The position numbers were made by a program, and so were the translations under genes. From Brevundimonas sp. (GTDB lineage Bacteria; Pseudomonadota; Alphaproteobacteria; Caulobacterales; Caulobacteraceae), in NCBI GenBank assembly GCA_003248965.1, contig QFQU01000011.1:62001-126000 (forward strand): 64,000 nt of DNA. The letters run 5' to 3'. Shown here piece by piece: positions 6,915 through 16,275 of the stretch (within the stretch, counting starts at the first letter, position 1; each line of letters opens with the position of its first letter). The notes under the pieces are model-generated. The model searched no databases and was not told the DNA's origin. It saw only the letters and a program-made list of their open reading frames with translations.

Positions 6915-9063
6915 TCAGCTCGCAAGCTTGAAGTCGGGTCGAAGGGATTTGCGGCGCATGTCGGTGACGAGGACATCGACATCCAGGATCAGGGCCACGC
7001 GGCCGTCGCCCAGGATGGTGGCGGCGGCGACGCCCTCGACCGGCTGATAGTTGGTCTCCAGGCTCTTGATGACGACCTGGCGCTGGCCCTGGATGGCCTC
7101 GAACAACAGGGCCGCCTGCTGACCGCCTTCGGTCTCGACCACCACGGCGACGCCGTCCGTCGGCGTCATCGGCGTGTCGCGGAAACCCAGGGTCAGGGCC
7201 ACGTCGATCAGCGGCAGGAAGCGGTCGCGGAACCGGATGACGGGATCGACGCCGCCGACATGGTGCAGGTCGGCCGCCTGCGGCGTCAGGCTCTCGACGA
7301 TGGTCGGCAAGGGCGTGATCAGCGTCTGTTCGGCGGCGGTGACGACCATGCCGTCCAGCACCGCCAGCGTCAGCGGCAGGCTGAGGGTGAAGGTCGAACC
7401 CTTGCCGGGAACGGAACTGATGGAGATGCGGCCCCCAAGCGCCTGGATCGAACGCTTGACCACGTCCATGCCCACGCCTCGGCCCGAGATGTCGGACACG
7501 ACGGCGGCTGTTGAGAAGCCGGGCAGGAAGATCAGATTGTCGGTCTGTTCGTCGGTCAGGACGGCGTCGGCGGCGATCAACCCCTTGTCGACGGCGATCT
7601 TGCGGACCCGCTCGCGGTTGATGCCCCTGCCGTCGTCGGAAATCTCGATGACGATCCGGCCCGAGCGATGCAGGGCCGCCAGCCGCACCACGCCCTCGGC
7701 GGGCTTGCCTGCGGCGAGGCGCTCCTCGGGCGTCTCCAGCCCGTGGTCGATGGCGTTGCGCAGCATGTGGGTGATCGGCTCGGCCAGGCGTTCGACCACG
7801 GTCTTGTCGACCTCGGTGTCCTCGCCCGCCGTGACCAGACGCACCTGTTTGGAGACCATGTCGGCGACTTCGCGGACCAGGCGCGGCATGCGCTGGAACA
7901 CCGACTTCACCGGCTGGGCGCGGATGGCCATGACGCTGTCCCAGGCCGCTTTCCAGCACGCGCTGGGACAGCATGGCCTGTTGGATGACCAGTTCGCCGA
8001 CCACGTTGATCAGCCGGTCGACACGATCCAGATCGACGCGGATCGTCACGGGCGCCGGAGCGGCCGGAGCGGCCGGAGCGGCTGCGGACGCGACGGATTG
8101 GGGCGGCGCGCTGACCACAGGCGCCGGCTCGGGCGCAACAGGTTGGGGCGCGACAGGTTGGGGCGTGATTGGTTGGGGCGCGCGGGCCGGCTCGGCGACG
8201 GCCGTCGCCTTGGCCAGCAAGGCGGCGATGTCCAGGTTGTCGCTCGCGGGCAGGATCGCCGGCGGCTCGTCCTCGAAGACCGGCGCCGACCCCGCGGCGT
8301 CCAGCGGCGTGAGGGTCAGGTCGCAGTCGGCCTCGACGAAGTCGAACACTTCGCGCACCGCGGCCTCGTCGACGGCGGCGCTCAGCTCGACCGTCCAGGT
8401 CAGGCAGCCGTCCTCGACGTTCAGGGTCTCCAGCATCGGGACTTCGCCCTCGTCCAGGGCGACCGTGGTCGGCCCCAGCCGCGCCAGTTCGCGCAGCAGC
8501 AGGCCGGTCTCGTTGGCGCTGGCGTACATGCGGCCGTGCGGCCTGAACACGATGCGCCAGCCCGATGCGGGTTCCGCAGCAGCGGAGATGTCCGGAAGCT
8601 CCAGCGGCATGTCGAAGGCCATGGGGGTGAAGCCGAAGTCGTCTTCCTCCGCCTCGACGACGACCGGCGCCTCGCCGCCGTGGGTCAGCATCTCCAGTTC
8701 CGCGACCAGACCGGCCGAGCGGGCCTCGTCCACGGCGGGCGCCAGACCCTGCGCGGCCTGGATATGGTCGGCCAGCACGTCGGACGCGCGCAGCAGGGTC
8801 TTGATCGTTACCGGATCGCACGGCTTACGACCCGCGCGCAGTTCGTCCATCAGGGTCTCGAAGACGTGGGCGAACCGCACCAGGTCCTCCAGACCGAACG
8901 CCCCGGCGCCGCCCTTGACCGAATGGACGGCGCGAAAGACGGCGTTGATCGTCTCCAGGTCGGTCTGCCCCTGCTCCAGCAGCATCAACTTCTGTTCCAG
9001 GTCCGCGAGCAGTTCGTCACATTCCTGGAAGAAGGTGGCCTTGATGGCTTCGAAGGCGTCCAT
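6915..9063 (-). pseudogene. cheA: Chemotaxis histidine kinase CheA, broken by deletion and frameshift
   Basis: Two frames together spell CheA. The first (from 9063, MDAFEAIKATFF) carries the P1 phosphotransfer domain with His47 in AVHSVKGGAGAFG, a CheY/CheB-binding middle, and the start of the P3 dimerisation domain (VDRLINVVGELVIQQAMLSQ). Near 7944 the frame is lost. The second frame picks up at about 7940 with DSVMAIRAQPVKSVFQRM and carries the P4 kinase domain (N-box LRNAIDHG, DDGRGIN, GRGVGMDVV) and the P5 CheW-like domain to 6915. Against the family pattern roughly 20-25 residues of the P3 hairpin are absent at the join, so this looks like a small out-of-frame deletion rather than a single-base slip. 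If real, the kinase is inactive. An assembly error at a local inverted repeat is the main alternative. Confidence 0.85.
7935..7972. repeat. Perfect 10-bp inverted repeat at the cheA deletion junction
   Basis: GCTGTCCCAG (7935-7944) and CTGGGACAGC (7963-7972) are exact reverse complements with an 18-base spacer. The repeat sits exactly where the cheA frame changes. Such a hairpin could promote replication slippage, or could cause a collapse during read assembly. Confidence 0.75.
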
Positions 9064-9089
9064 GCGTCCAGCCTGATCGGTCTCTTGGG

Positions 9090-9455
9090 TTAAGCCGCCA
9101 CGCGGCGGACGGCGTCCACCAGCTTGGCGGGGTCGAAGGGTTTGACGATCCAGCCCGTGGCGCCGGCGGCGCGGGCGCGAGCCTTCTTCTCGGCGTCGCT
9201 CTCGGTCGTCAGCACCAGCACCGGCGTGGTGCGATGGTTGGGATCCGCGCGCATGCCCTCGATGAAGCCGAAACCGTCCATGCGCGGCATGTTGATGTCG
9301 GTGATGACCACGTCCGCGCCCTTGGCGGCCAGGGTCTCCAGCCCATCCACGCCGTCGACGGCCTGGATCACGGTGTAGCCCGCATCCTCCAGCGCCATCA
9401 GCAGCATGTCGCGCATGGTGCGGGAATCGTCGACGGTCAGAACGGTCTTGGTCAT
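9090..9455 (-). CDS. cheY: Chemotaxis response regulator CheY (first copy of the operon)
   Basis: This 121-residue receiver domain begins MTKTVLTVDDSRTMRDMLL. The phospho-acceptor is in VVITDINMPRMDG, the switch threonine in LVLTTES, and the lysine in WIVKPFD. It is the CheYI position of the Caulobacter-type operon, between cheX and cheA, with 26 bases to the cheA start. The start overlaps the cheX stop as ATGA. CheA P1 should be its phosphate donor, but the cheA copy here is broken. Confidence 0.93.
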   Translation of the reverse strand: MTKTVLTVDDSRTMRDMLLMALEDAGYTVIQAVDGVDGLETLAAKGADVVITDINMPRMDGFGFIEGMRADPNHRTTPVLVLTTESDAEKKARARAAGATGWIVKPFDPAKLVDAVRRVAA

Positions 9456-9727
9456 GCAAGCGCCCCCTCGGCGTTGAAATCGGGCGCGCCGAACGCCGCC
9501 CATTGCTCGGCCAGAGCTTCGGAGACAAAGCCTAACCTTAGGTTGAGACCGTCCGCCGCCCAGGTCTTGCGGGCGGCCAGCAGCACCTGCAGGCCCAGCC
9601 CGCCCAGGCGTTCGACGGCGGAGCCGTCCAGCGTCAGGTCCTTGCACCTGCGGACCAGGATGTCCGCCTTCAGGGTTTCGGCCGCCTTCAGGTCCAGTTG
9701 GGCGGGCAGAAGCAGGGTCTCGCTCAT
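9452..9727 (-). CDS. cheX: STAS-domain protein (CheX of the Caulobacter-type operon)
   Basis: This 91-residue protein has the anti-anti-sigma (STAS) fold pattern: beta strands around LLLPAQLDL, the conserved LTLDGSAVERLGGLGLQVLLAARK segment with the serine that is phosphorylated in SpoIIAA-type proteins, and a C-terminal helix. In Caulobacter operons the gene in this position is named cheX; it is not the CheX phosphatase of Thermotoga. I chose MSETLLLP because its ATG overlaps the receptor stop (TGATG). An upstream in-frame start would add five residues inside the receptor gene. The role is probably scaffold or regulator of the array. Confidence 0.82.
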   Translation of the reverse strand: MSETLLLPAQLDLKAAETLKADILVRRCKDLTLDGSAVERLGGLGLQVLLAARKTWAADGLNLRLGFVSEALAEQWAAFGAPDFNAEGALA

Positions 9728-11673
9728 CAGAACTCCTCCCATCCGTCTTCGACGACAGTAGTCTGTGGCTTCAGGGCGGCGCCGCCGCGACCGAGGGTCT
9801 TCAGCGCCTGAACGATGCGACCGGCGGGCTTGGGCGCGGCCGCCGAAGCCGCGGCCTGCGGCCGGGCGTGCGACACGGGCGGGGACGCGACAGCGCCCAC
9901 CTGGAAGTGCGACACCGAGGACTGAAGCGACTGCGCCTCCTGCGCCAGCGAATGGCTGGCGGCGGTGGATTGTTCGACCATGGCGGCGTTCTGCTGCGTG
10001 ACCTGGTCCATCTGGTTCACCGCCGTATTGACCTGGGCCAGGCCGACGGCCTGCTCCTGGGCCGAAGCGGCGATTTCGGAGACCAGGCTGTCGATCTCGG
10101 CGACGCGGCCGACGATGCGCTGCAGGGCCTCGCCCGTCTCGCCGACCAGTTTGACGCCCGCGCCGACCTGTCCGGCCGAGGCCGAGATCAGGGTCTTGAT
10201 CTCCTTGGCCGCCTCGGCCGAGCGCTGGGCCAGGGCCCGCACTTCGGAAGCGACGACGGCGAAACCGCGTCCCGCCTCGCCCGCCCGCGCGGCCTCGACC
10301 CCCGCGTTCAGGGCCAGGAGATTGGTCTGGAAGGCGATCTCGTCGATCACGCCGATGATCTGGTTGATCTGGTTGGACGACTGTTCGATGGCGGTCATGG
10401 CCGACACGGCGTCGGCGACGACCACGCCGCTGCGTTCGGCGTCTCCGCGCGCGGCCTGGACCACGTCCGAGGCCTGGCGCGCGCCCGAGGCGGTCTTGTT
10501 CACCGTGGCGGTGATCTCGTCCAGGGCGGCGGCGGTTTCCTCCAGCGAGGCCGCCTGCTGCTCGGTGCGGCGCGACAGGTCGTCGGCGGCCTGAGAAATC
10601 TCGCCGGCGCCCGAACGGATGCCCGCGACGTTGGACACGACCACCGAGACCGCCTGCTGAAGCTGGGCGATGGCGGCGTTGAAGTCGGATTTCAGTTGCT
10701 CGGCCTTCGGTGCGAACTCGACCTCGATGCGGTGCGTCAGGTCGCCGTTGGCCATGGCCGACAGCCCCTGGCCCAGGGCGGCGATGGCGATCTGGTCGGC
10801 CTCGGCCTCACGGGCCTTTTCGGCTTCGCGGGCGGCGCGCTCCTGCTCCGTCTGCGAACGCTGCGACAGGGCCTCGGCCTCCAGGCGCGTCTTCTCGACG
10901 GCGGCGTCGCGGAAGGCGACGATCGCCTGCCCCATCTTGCCGAACTCGTCCTTGCGCTCGGCGCCGACGACCTGGATGGCGGTGTCGCCGGCCATCAGCT
11001 TCTGCATATAGCCGATCATGGTGAAGATCGGCCGCACGATGGCGCGCGTCACGACGAAGCCCGAACCCAGGGCGATGGCGACGGCGGCGATCAGGCCGAT
11101 GACGACGGCGATCATGGCATCGTGCGCCGCCTTGCTCTGCCCGTTGCGCGCCGCCGTCAACGCCGCCAGGTTGGTTTCCTGCAGTTCGTTGATCGCGTCT
11201 TCGCTGGGGCCCATGTAGTTGTCCGCGACGCCCTGGCGGCCGACCATGCTCGCGGCCTCGGCGACCTTGCCTTCGGCGATCAGCGCCTGCCCGGCTTCGA
11301 CCACGTGCTTGTACCATTCGGCGTTGGCCTGAAGCGCCTTTTCGACCGGCGCATCGCGCTCAGCCGGCAGATCGGCGCGCAGCTTCTCCATCGCCTCCAG
11401 GAATTTGGCGCGGTGCTGGTTCACGCGATCCAGATAATAGCCGTCCCGCGACAGCAGATAGCCGCGATAGGCGTTCTCCTGGCGCGCCAGATAGAATTCG
11501 GCCGTTGCGGCGGTGCGGTTGATCTCGTTCTCATGTCCCCGGACCTCGCCCGCGGCGTTCAGCGCGCTCAGGCTGCTGACCACGACCGCGCCCATGACGG
11601 CGATCGCCGCCAGCACCATGGCGAAGGCCACGAACAACTTCCGGCCGACCGGCATATTCTCAAGAAACTTCAC
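9727..11673 (-). CDS. Methyl-accepting chemotaxis protein (McpA-like)
   Basis: This chemoreceptor of 648 residues heads the operon. It has a membrane segment at about residues 10-35 (LFVAFAMVLAAIAVMGAVVV), a periplasmic helical domain of about 150 residues, a second membrane segment (AVVIGLIAAVAIALGSGFVV), a HAMP domain, and a long cytoplasmic coiled coil. The signalling tip is IDEIAFQTNLLALNAGVEAARAGEAGRGFAVVASEVR. The last residues, GWEEF, match the xWxxF type of CheR/CheB tether. I prefer the GTG start (VKFLENMPVGRKLF) because GGGGTG lies just upstream; a TTG five codons earlier is possible. The ligand is unknown. Confidence 0.92.
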   Translation of the reverse strand: MKFLENMPVGRKLFVAFAMVLAAIAVMGAVVVSSLSALNAAGEVRGHENEINRTAATAEFYLARQENAYRGYLLSRDGYYLDRVNQHRAKFLEAMEKLRADLPAERDAPVEKALQANAEWYKHVVEAGQALIAEGKVAEAASMVGRQGVADNYMGPSEDAINELQETNLAALTAARNGQSKAAHDAMIAVVIGLIAAVAIALGSGFVVTRAIVRPIFTMIGYMQKLMAGDTAIQVVGAERKDEFGKMGQAIVAFRDAAVEKTRLEAEALSQRSQTEQERAAREAEKAREAEADQIAIAALGQGLSAMANGDLTHRIEVEFAPKAEQLKSDFNAAIAQLQQAVSVVVSNVAGIRSGAGEISQAADDLSRRTEQQAASLEETAAALDEITATVNKTASGARQASDVVQAARGDAERSGVVVADAVSAMTAIEQSSNQINQIIGVIDEIAFQTNLLALNAGVEAARAGEAGRGFAVVASEVRALAQRSAEAAKEIKTLISASAGQVGAGVKLVGETGEALQRIVGRVAEIDSLVSEIAASAQEQAVGLAQVNTAVNQMDQVTQQNAAMVEQSTAASHSLAQEAQSLQSSVSHFQVGAVASPPVSHARPQAAASAAAPKPAGRIVQALKTLGRGGAALKPQTTVVEDGWEEF

Positions 11674-11987
11674 GCGCTTACACCCCAAAAATCTGTCACA
11701 AAGCAGCCGCGCGCGGTCATGGCGAGGGGACGGTTCCCTCGCATCGCGAAGCGCAGGGCTGCTGCATCGCGACGAAGGTGCCTTGGCGGTTCATATTATT
11801 CCTGAACCGGGGAATAAGTAAGATTACCTAGACCGAGCCCCGGCTCTGACGCCGAAGGTCCGTCGGAAAAGCAAAATCGCTTCAAAACAGGCGATTGATT
11901 GCGTATTTATACGGAATAATATCCTAGACGGCGTCGCGCCGAATTCGGCCGGCCGGGAGCGGGAAAATTTCGGATGCGCTGTTCCGC
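11674..11987. promoter_or_regulatory. Divergent control region with a repeated GGAATAA motif
   Basis: This gap of about 310 bases separates the chemotaxis operon (minus) from the sensor kinase (plus) and is AT-richer than its surroundings. It contains TTATTCC (11796-11802) facing GGAATAA (11811-11817) over an 8-base spacer, and a nested CGGTTCA/TGAACCG pair (11787-11793, 11803-11809). A third copy extended to GGAATAATAT lies at 11913-11922; the first copy read on the minus strand is the same 10-mer. The arrangement looks like operator sites shared by both directions. The regulator is unknown; the FixJ-like product of the adjacent gene is a candidate. Confidence 0.45.
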
Positions 11988-13130
11988 ATGACGCGGGATC
12001 AGGTTGCGAGCAGGATCGCGGCCGATCCCCAGCGGCCGTGGCTTTCGGTGGCGAAAGGCTGGCGGAGCGGACTCCTGATCGCCTGCGTCTCGGTCGGCGT
12101 CGCCGCGACGCTGCGGGCGCTGCTTCAGAACGTCGGCCATTTCCACTATCTGCCGCTGCTTCCCGCCGTCATGGTCGTCGCGCTCATGGCGGATCGCCGG
12201 GCGGCGGCGGTCGCCGTGGCGCTGTGCGTCGCCGCCGACCTTGTCCTGACCCGCAGCGAACAGGCGGACGCCATCGTCCAAGCCGTCGTCTTCGTCGTCG
12301 TCGCCGCCGTCGTCGCCGAGCTGTGCCGCCGGTTCGCCGAAGCCGTCGAGGCGCTGCGCGACGCGCGCGACGCCGTCGATCTCGTCCAGTCCCCGCGCGA
12401 ACAGGGTCCGAAAGACCAGCCTCACGGCGTCTGGCGGCTGAACGCGATGGGGGAAATGGCCGCGATCCTGGCGCACGAACTGAACCAGCCGCTGTCGGCG
12501 GCCGCCGTCTATCTGCACGCCGGCCGCCGCGACGCCGCCCTGGCCGGGCCGATGGGCGACAGCGTCACCCGCTCGCTGGATCTGGCCAAGACCCAGATTC
12601 TGCGCGCCGGCGACATCATCCGGCACATGCGCGAGCGGATCTCGACGGGCGACCACGCCATCCGGCCCGAGCGGGCGTCGTCCCTGGTGGAGGAGATGGC
12701 GCCCGTCTTCGCCATGATCGGCCGAGACGCGGGCGTGACCATACGGTTCGACATCGACGGCGAGGACGACCACGTCATGGCCGACCGCATCCAGATTCAA
12801 CAGGCCGTCTCCAATCTGGTGCGCAATGCGGTGGACGCCGTGAACGGTCGGGCCGAGCCGCTGGTCCTGATCGTCGGCCGTAGCATAGGACCCGAAGCCT
12901 ACGAGTTCCGGGTCGAGGACAACGGCCCCGGCATATCGCAGGACCGGATCGGCCAGATCTTCCGCCCGATGGCCACGTCCAAGACCGGCGGCATGGGCCT
13001 GGGCCTTTCCGTCACCCGCTCCATCGTCGAGAGCCACGGCGCGACCCTCAAGATCGACCGCAGCACTCTGGGCGGCGCCGTCTTCGCCTTCCGCCTGCCC
13101 CGCGTCACGGAGGCAGAGACCGCATGTTGA
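11988..13130 (+). CDS. Membrane sensor histidine kinase (FixL-like transmitter)
   Basis: The protein has 380 residues. The N-terminal third has three to four hydrophobic segments (SGLLIACVSVGVAATL, LPLLPAVMVVALMA, AAVAVALCVAADLVL, VVFVVVAAVVAELC) and no recognisable PAS domain. The transmitter carries the H-box ILAHELNQPLSAAAVY, typical of FixL-group kinases, then LVRNAVDAV, VEDNGPGIS and GGMGLGLSVTRSIV for ATP binding. It autophosphorylates on the histidine and should pass phosphate to the response regulator whose gene overlaps its 3' end by seven bases. The signal is unknown; a membrane-embedded sensor is likely. It is transcribed away from the chemotaxis operon across a shared control region. 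Confidence 0.88.
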   Translation: MTRDQVASRIAADPQRPWLSVAKGWRSGLLIACVSVGVAATLRALLQNVGHFHYLPLLPAVMVVALMADRRAAAVAVALCVAADLVLTRSEQADAIVQAVVFVVVAAVVAELCRRFAEAVEALRDARDAVDLVQSPREQGPKDQPHGVWRLNAMGEMAAILAHELNQPLSAAAVYLHAGRRDAALAGPMGDSVTRSLDLAKTQILRAGDIIRHMRERISTGDHAIRPERASSLVEEMAPVFAMIGRDAGVTIRFDIDGEDDHVMADRIQIQQAVSNLVRNAVDAVNGRAEPLVLIVGRSIGPEAYEFRVEDNGPGISQDRIGQIFRPMATSKTGGMGLGLSVTRSIVESHGATLKIDRSTLGGAVFAFRLPRVTEAETAC

Positions 13131-13738
13131 CCCCCTATTCGGTGTTCATCGTCGACGACGACGCGCCCATGCGGGACTCGCTTTTGATGCTGTTGCGAGG
13201 GGAGGGCTTGCGCGCCCGCGCCTTCGCCGGTGCCGCCGACTTCCTGAACGCCCTGCCGGACGACCGCTACGCCTGCGTGGTGACGGACGTGCGGATGCCG
13301 GGCATGGAGGGGCCCGAGCTGATCCGTCGATTGCGGTCGCTGCGCGGCGACGCCTGGCCGATCATCGTCATCACCGGCCATGCCGACGTGCCCCTGGCCG
13401 TGCAGACGATGAAGGCCGGCGTGACCGATTTCATCGAAAAGCCGTTCGATCCCGACCGCATCCTGGAGTCGGTTCGGGGCTGCATGGCCGCGCTGGACGT
13501 GCTGACCGCGGAACGGACACAGCAAGAAGAGACGCAGTCCCGCCTGCTGACCCTGACCCCGCGCGAACGACAGGTGTTCGACGCCCTGATCGAGGGCCGC
13601 TCCAACAAGGAGATCGCCCAGGCGCTCGACATCAGCCCCCGCACCGTCGAGATTTTCCGCGCCAAGGTCATGACCAAGATGCAGGCCGGCAGTCTGTCGG
13701 TGCTGGTCCGGATGGGACTTCGCGCGCTGGGCCGGTAG
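13124..13738 (+). CDS. FixJ/NarL-family response regulator
   Basis: This 204-residue protein has a receiver domain (VFIVDDDAPMRDSLL, phospho-acceptor in VVTDVRMPGMEG, IIVITGHADV, DFIEKPFDP) and a LuxR-type helix-turn-helix. The DNA-binding part reads LTPRERQVFDALIEGRSNKEIAQAL with recognition helix SPRTVEIFRAKVMTKM, closest in style to FixJ. It overlaps the kinase gene, so the two form a standard pair. Targets are unknown. Repeated motifs in the 310-base control region upstream of the kinase could be autoregulatory sites. Confidence 0.92.
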   Translation: MLTPYSVFIVDDDAPMRDSLLMLLRGEGLRARAFAGAADFLNALPDDRYACVVTDVRMPGMEGPELIRRLRSLRGDAWPIIVITGHADVPLAVQTMKAGVTDFIEKPFDPDRILESVRGCMAALDVLTAERTQQEETQSRLLTLTPRERQVFDALIEGRSNKEIAQALDISPRTVEIFRAKVMTKMQAGSLSVLVRMGLRALGR

Positions 13739-13785
13739 CGGCCGCGCTTGCCGTCGCCGGAAATCGTCGCCACCTTGGGACCATC

Positions 13786-16275
13786 ATGAGCGACCGGTCC
13801 GCAGGCCTGGCTCCATCGCGCGTCACCGCGGTCCTGGGCCCCACAAACACCGGCAAGACCCATCTGGCGGTCGAGCGGATGCTGGGTCACGCCTCGGGCA
13901 TGATCGGCCTGCCGCTCAGGCTGCTGGCGCGCGAAATCTATGAGCGGATCGTCAGACAGCGTGGGGCCTCAGCCGTCGCCCTGATCACCGGCGAGGAGAA
14001 GATCGTCCCGCCGCGCCCCCACTATTTCGTCTGCACCGTCGAGGCCATGCCCCTGGAGCGGTCGGTCGAATTCCTGGCCATCGACGAAATTCAGCTGGTC
14101 GCGGACCCGGAGCGCGGCCATGTCTTCACCCAGCGGCTGCTGCACGCGCGCGGCCGGTTCGAGACCATGTTCCTGGGCGCCGGGACCATGGAGCCGCTGA
14201 TCCGCCGCCTGGTCCCGGACGTGGAGATCGTGACGCGCGACCGGCTGTCCACCCTGTCCTATGCCGGATCGAAGAAGCTGACCCGCCTGCCCCGCCGCAG
14301 CGCCATCGTCGCCTTCTCCACCGACCGGGTCTACGCCATCGCCGAACTGATCCGGCGCCAGAGGGGCGGGGCGGCGGTGGTGATGGGCAGTCTGTCGCCC
14401 CGCACCCGCAACGCCCAGGTGGCCCTATATCAGTCGGGCGAGGTCGATTTCCTGGTCGCCACCGACGCCATCGGCATGGGGCTGAACATGGACGTGGACC
14501 ATGTGGCCTTTGCGGGCCTGCGCAAGTTCGACGGGCGCCGGACCCGCTGGCTGCATGCCCATGAGATCGGCCAGATCGCCGGGCGGGCGGGCCGCCACCT
14601 GCGCGACGGGACGTTCGGCGTCACGGCCGAGGCCGAGGATCTGGACCCGGACCTCGTGGAGCAGGTGGTCGAGCATCGGTTCGATCCGGTCGAGGCGGCG
14701 GAATGGCGCAACGCCCGTCTGGACTTCGACACCCTGCCCGACCTGTTGCGGTCGCTGACGGTGACGCCGGGCCGGTCGGGCCTGAGCCTGACGGCCGAGG
14801 CGCTGGACGAGACCCTGCTGCGCCGCCTGATCAAGGACGAGGAGATCGCCCGCATCGGCCGGTCGCGCGGGGCGATCATGCGGCTGTGGGAGGCGTGCCA
14901 GCTGCCGGACTTCCAGAAGACGACGCTGGACGAACACGCCCGTCTGGCCAAGGACGTGTTCCACGCCCTGACCGGCAAACGCGGGCGGCTGAACGACGAC
15001 TGGATGGCGCCGCGCTTCGCCTTCGTGGACCGCGACGACGGCCAGATCGACCAGTTGTCAGCGCGGCTGTCGGCGGTGCGCACCCTGTCCTACATCGCCA
15101 ACCGGCCCGACTGGGTTCACGACGCGCAAGGGTGGCGCGACAGGACCCGCGCGCTGGAGGATCGGCTGTCCGACGTGCTGCACGAACGGCTGACCGCGCG
15201 GTTCGTGGATCGGCGCACCACGGCCCTGATGCGCACCCTGAACGTGCGCGACGACACATTTGCAGGCGTCGCCGACGACGGCGAGGTGACGGTCGAGGGT
15301 CAGGTGGTGGGCCAGCTGGAGGGGGTGCGCTTCCAGATGGAGAAGGGCTCCTCGGCGCTGGAGGACCGCACCCTGCGTCAGGCGGCGGTGCGTGCCGTGA
15401 CGCCCGAGATCAACCGCCGCCTGGGCCGTCTGGCGTCAGAGCCGGACGAGGCGTTTTCCGTCACGCCCGATGGTTCGGTGCTGTGGCGCGGCGTGCTGAC
15501 GGCCCAGGTCATGGCGACGCCGCAGGGGGCCGATCCGTTTTCGCCTTCGGTGCGTCTGCTGGGCGACCTTGGCCCCACCCCCGCCCGCGAGCGCGCCCAG
15601 CGCCGCATCGAGGCCTGGCTGGCGTCCGAGGCGGGCCGGGCGCTGCGCGACCTGCGCCGTCTTCGCCAGGCGGTCGAGACCGGCGCCCTGAAGGGCCTGC
15701 CGCGCGGCGTCGCCTTCCGCCTGATCGAGGCCGGGGGCCTGATCGACCGGCGCGAGGTCGAGCGCGATCTGGCGGCCCTGAGCCAGGTGGAGCGGCGCAC
15801 CCTGAGAAGCTTCGCCATCCGCGTCGGCGTCCATTCCATCTGGCTTCCGGGCCTGCAGAAGCCGCGCGCGCGCCATTTCGCACAGGCCTTCGTCGCCGCC
15901 CCTCTGATCCCGGCGACGCCCGACCTGATCCCCGCCCCGGTCGAGACGCCCTCGCCGCGCCTGTTGTCGGCCCACGGCCTGCGGCTGGCGGGACGCTGGC
16001 TGGCGCAGGTGGAGACGCTGGAAAAGATGGCCGAGCTGCGCGCCGCCAATCACGGGCGATTGTCGGACGAAGCCCTGACCGAACTCGGCTGGAACGCCGC
16101 TCAGGCGAAACAGGTCATCGCCGCCCTGAAGACCGAACGCGCCCGCCAGCCGGACAAGCCCGGCGTCCAGCCCAGGCCGGTGAAGGATTCGCCGTTCGCG
16201 GCGCTGGCGGCCCTGACGGAGACGCCGCCCGCGCGGCCCAGACGCCGCCGCCCGCGTCGGAAGGCCAAGGCTTGA
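13786..16275 (+). CDS. SUV3-like DEAD/DEAH-box helicase
   Basis: This 829-residue superfamily 2 helicase is of the SUV3 / mitochondrial degradosome type found in alphaproteobacteria. Walker A is LGPTNTGKTHLA, the DEAD-like box is FLAIDEIQLVAD, then GAGTMEPLIRR. The second RecA lobe shows LVATDAIGMGLNMDVDHVAF and the arginine-rich motif VI QIAGRAGRHLRDG. A long C-terminal region ends in a basic arginine/proline tail. The likely role is RNA unwinding in decay or ribosome maintenance. The gene overlaps the following S4-domain gene at its stop, a conserved pairing. The ATG follows the response regulator gene by 47 bases. Confidence 0.88.
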   Translation: MSDRSAGLAPSRVTAVLGPTNTGKTHLAVERMLGHASGMIGLPLRLLAREIYERIVRQRGASAVALITGEEKIVPPRPHYFVCTVEAMPLERSVEFLAIDEIQLVADPERGHVFTQRLLHARGRFETMFLGAGTMEPLIRRLVPDVEIVTRDRLSTLSYAGSKKLTRLPRRSAIVAFSTDRVYAIAELIRRQRGGAAVVMGSLSPRTRNAQVALYQSGEVDFLVATDAIGMGLNMDVDHVAFAGLRKFDGRRTRWLHAHEIGQIAGRAGRHLRDGTFGVTAEAEDLDPDLVEQVVEHRFDPVEAAEWRNARLDFDTLPDLLRSLTVTPGRSGLSLTAEALDETLLRRLIKDEEIARIGRSRGAIMRLWEACQLPDFQKTTLDEHARLAKDVFHALTGKRGRLNDDWMAPRFAFVDRDDGQIDQLSARLSAVRTLSYIANRPDWVHDAQGWRDRTRALEDRLSDVLHERLTARFVDRRTTALMRTLNVRDDTFAGVADDGEVTVEGQVVGQLEGVRFQMEKGSSALEDRTLRQAAVRAVTPEINRRLGRLASEPDEAFSVTPDGSVLWRGVLTAQVMATPQGADPFSPSVRLLGDLGPTPARERAQRRIEAWLASEAGRALRDLRRLRQAVETGALKGLPRGVAFRLIEAGGLIDRREVERDLAALSQVERRTLRSFAIRVGVHSIWLPGLQKPRARHFAQAFVAAPLIPATPDLIPAPVETPSPRLLSAHGLRLAGRWLAQVETLEKMAELRAANHGRLSDEALTELGWNAAQAKQVIAALKTERARQPDKPGVQPRPVKDSPFAALAALTETPPARPRRRRPRRKAKA

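Noticed and set aside
7174..9093. Plus-strand frames opposite cheA
   Set aside because: Low-complexity serine/arginine or histidine/glycine-rich translations with no family resemblance.
5599..9528. Single 1,309-codon gene covering cheY to cheR
   Set aside because: It joins pieces of different genes through non-coding frames. It only reflects absence of stop codons in GC-rich DNA and the cheA frameshift.
9868..11805. 645-codon frame opposite the chemoreceptor
   Set aside because: Antisense shadow; the receptor frame has full domain structure.
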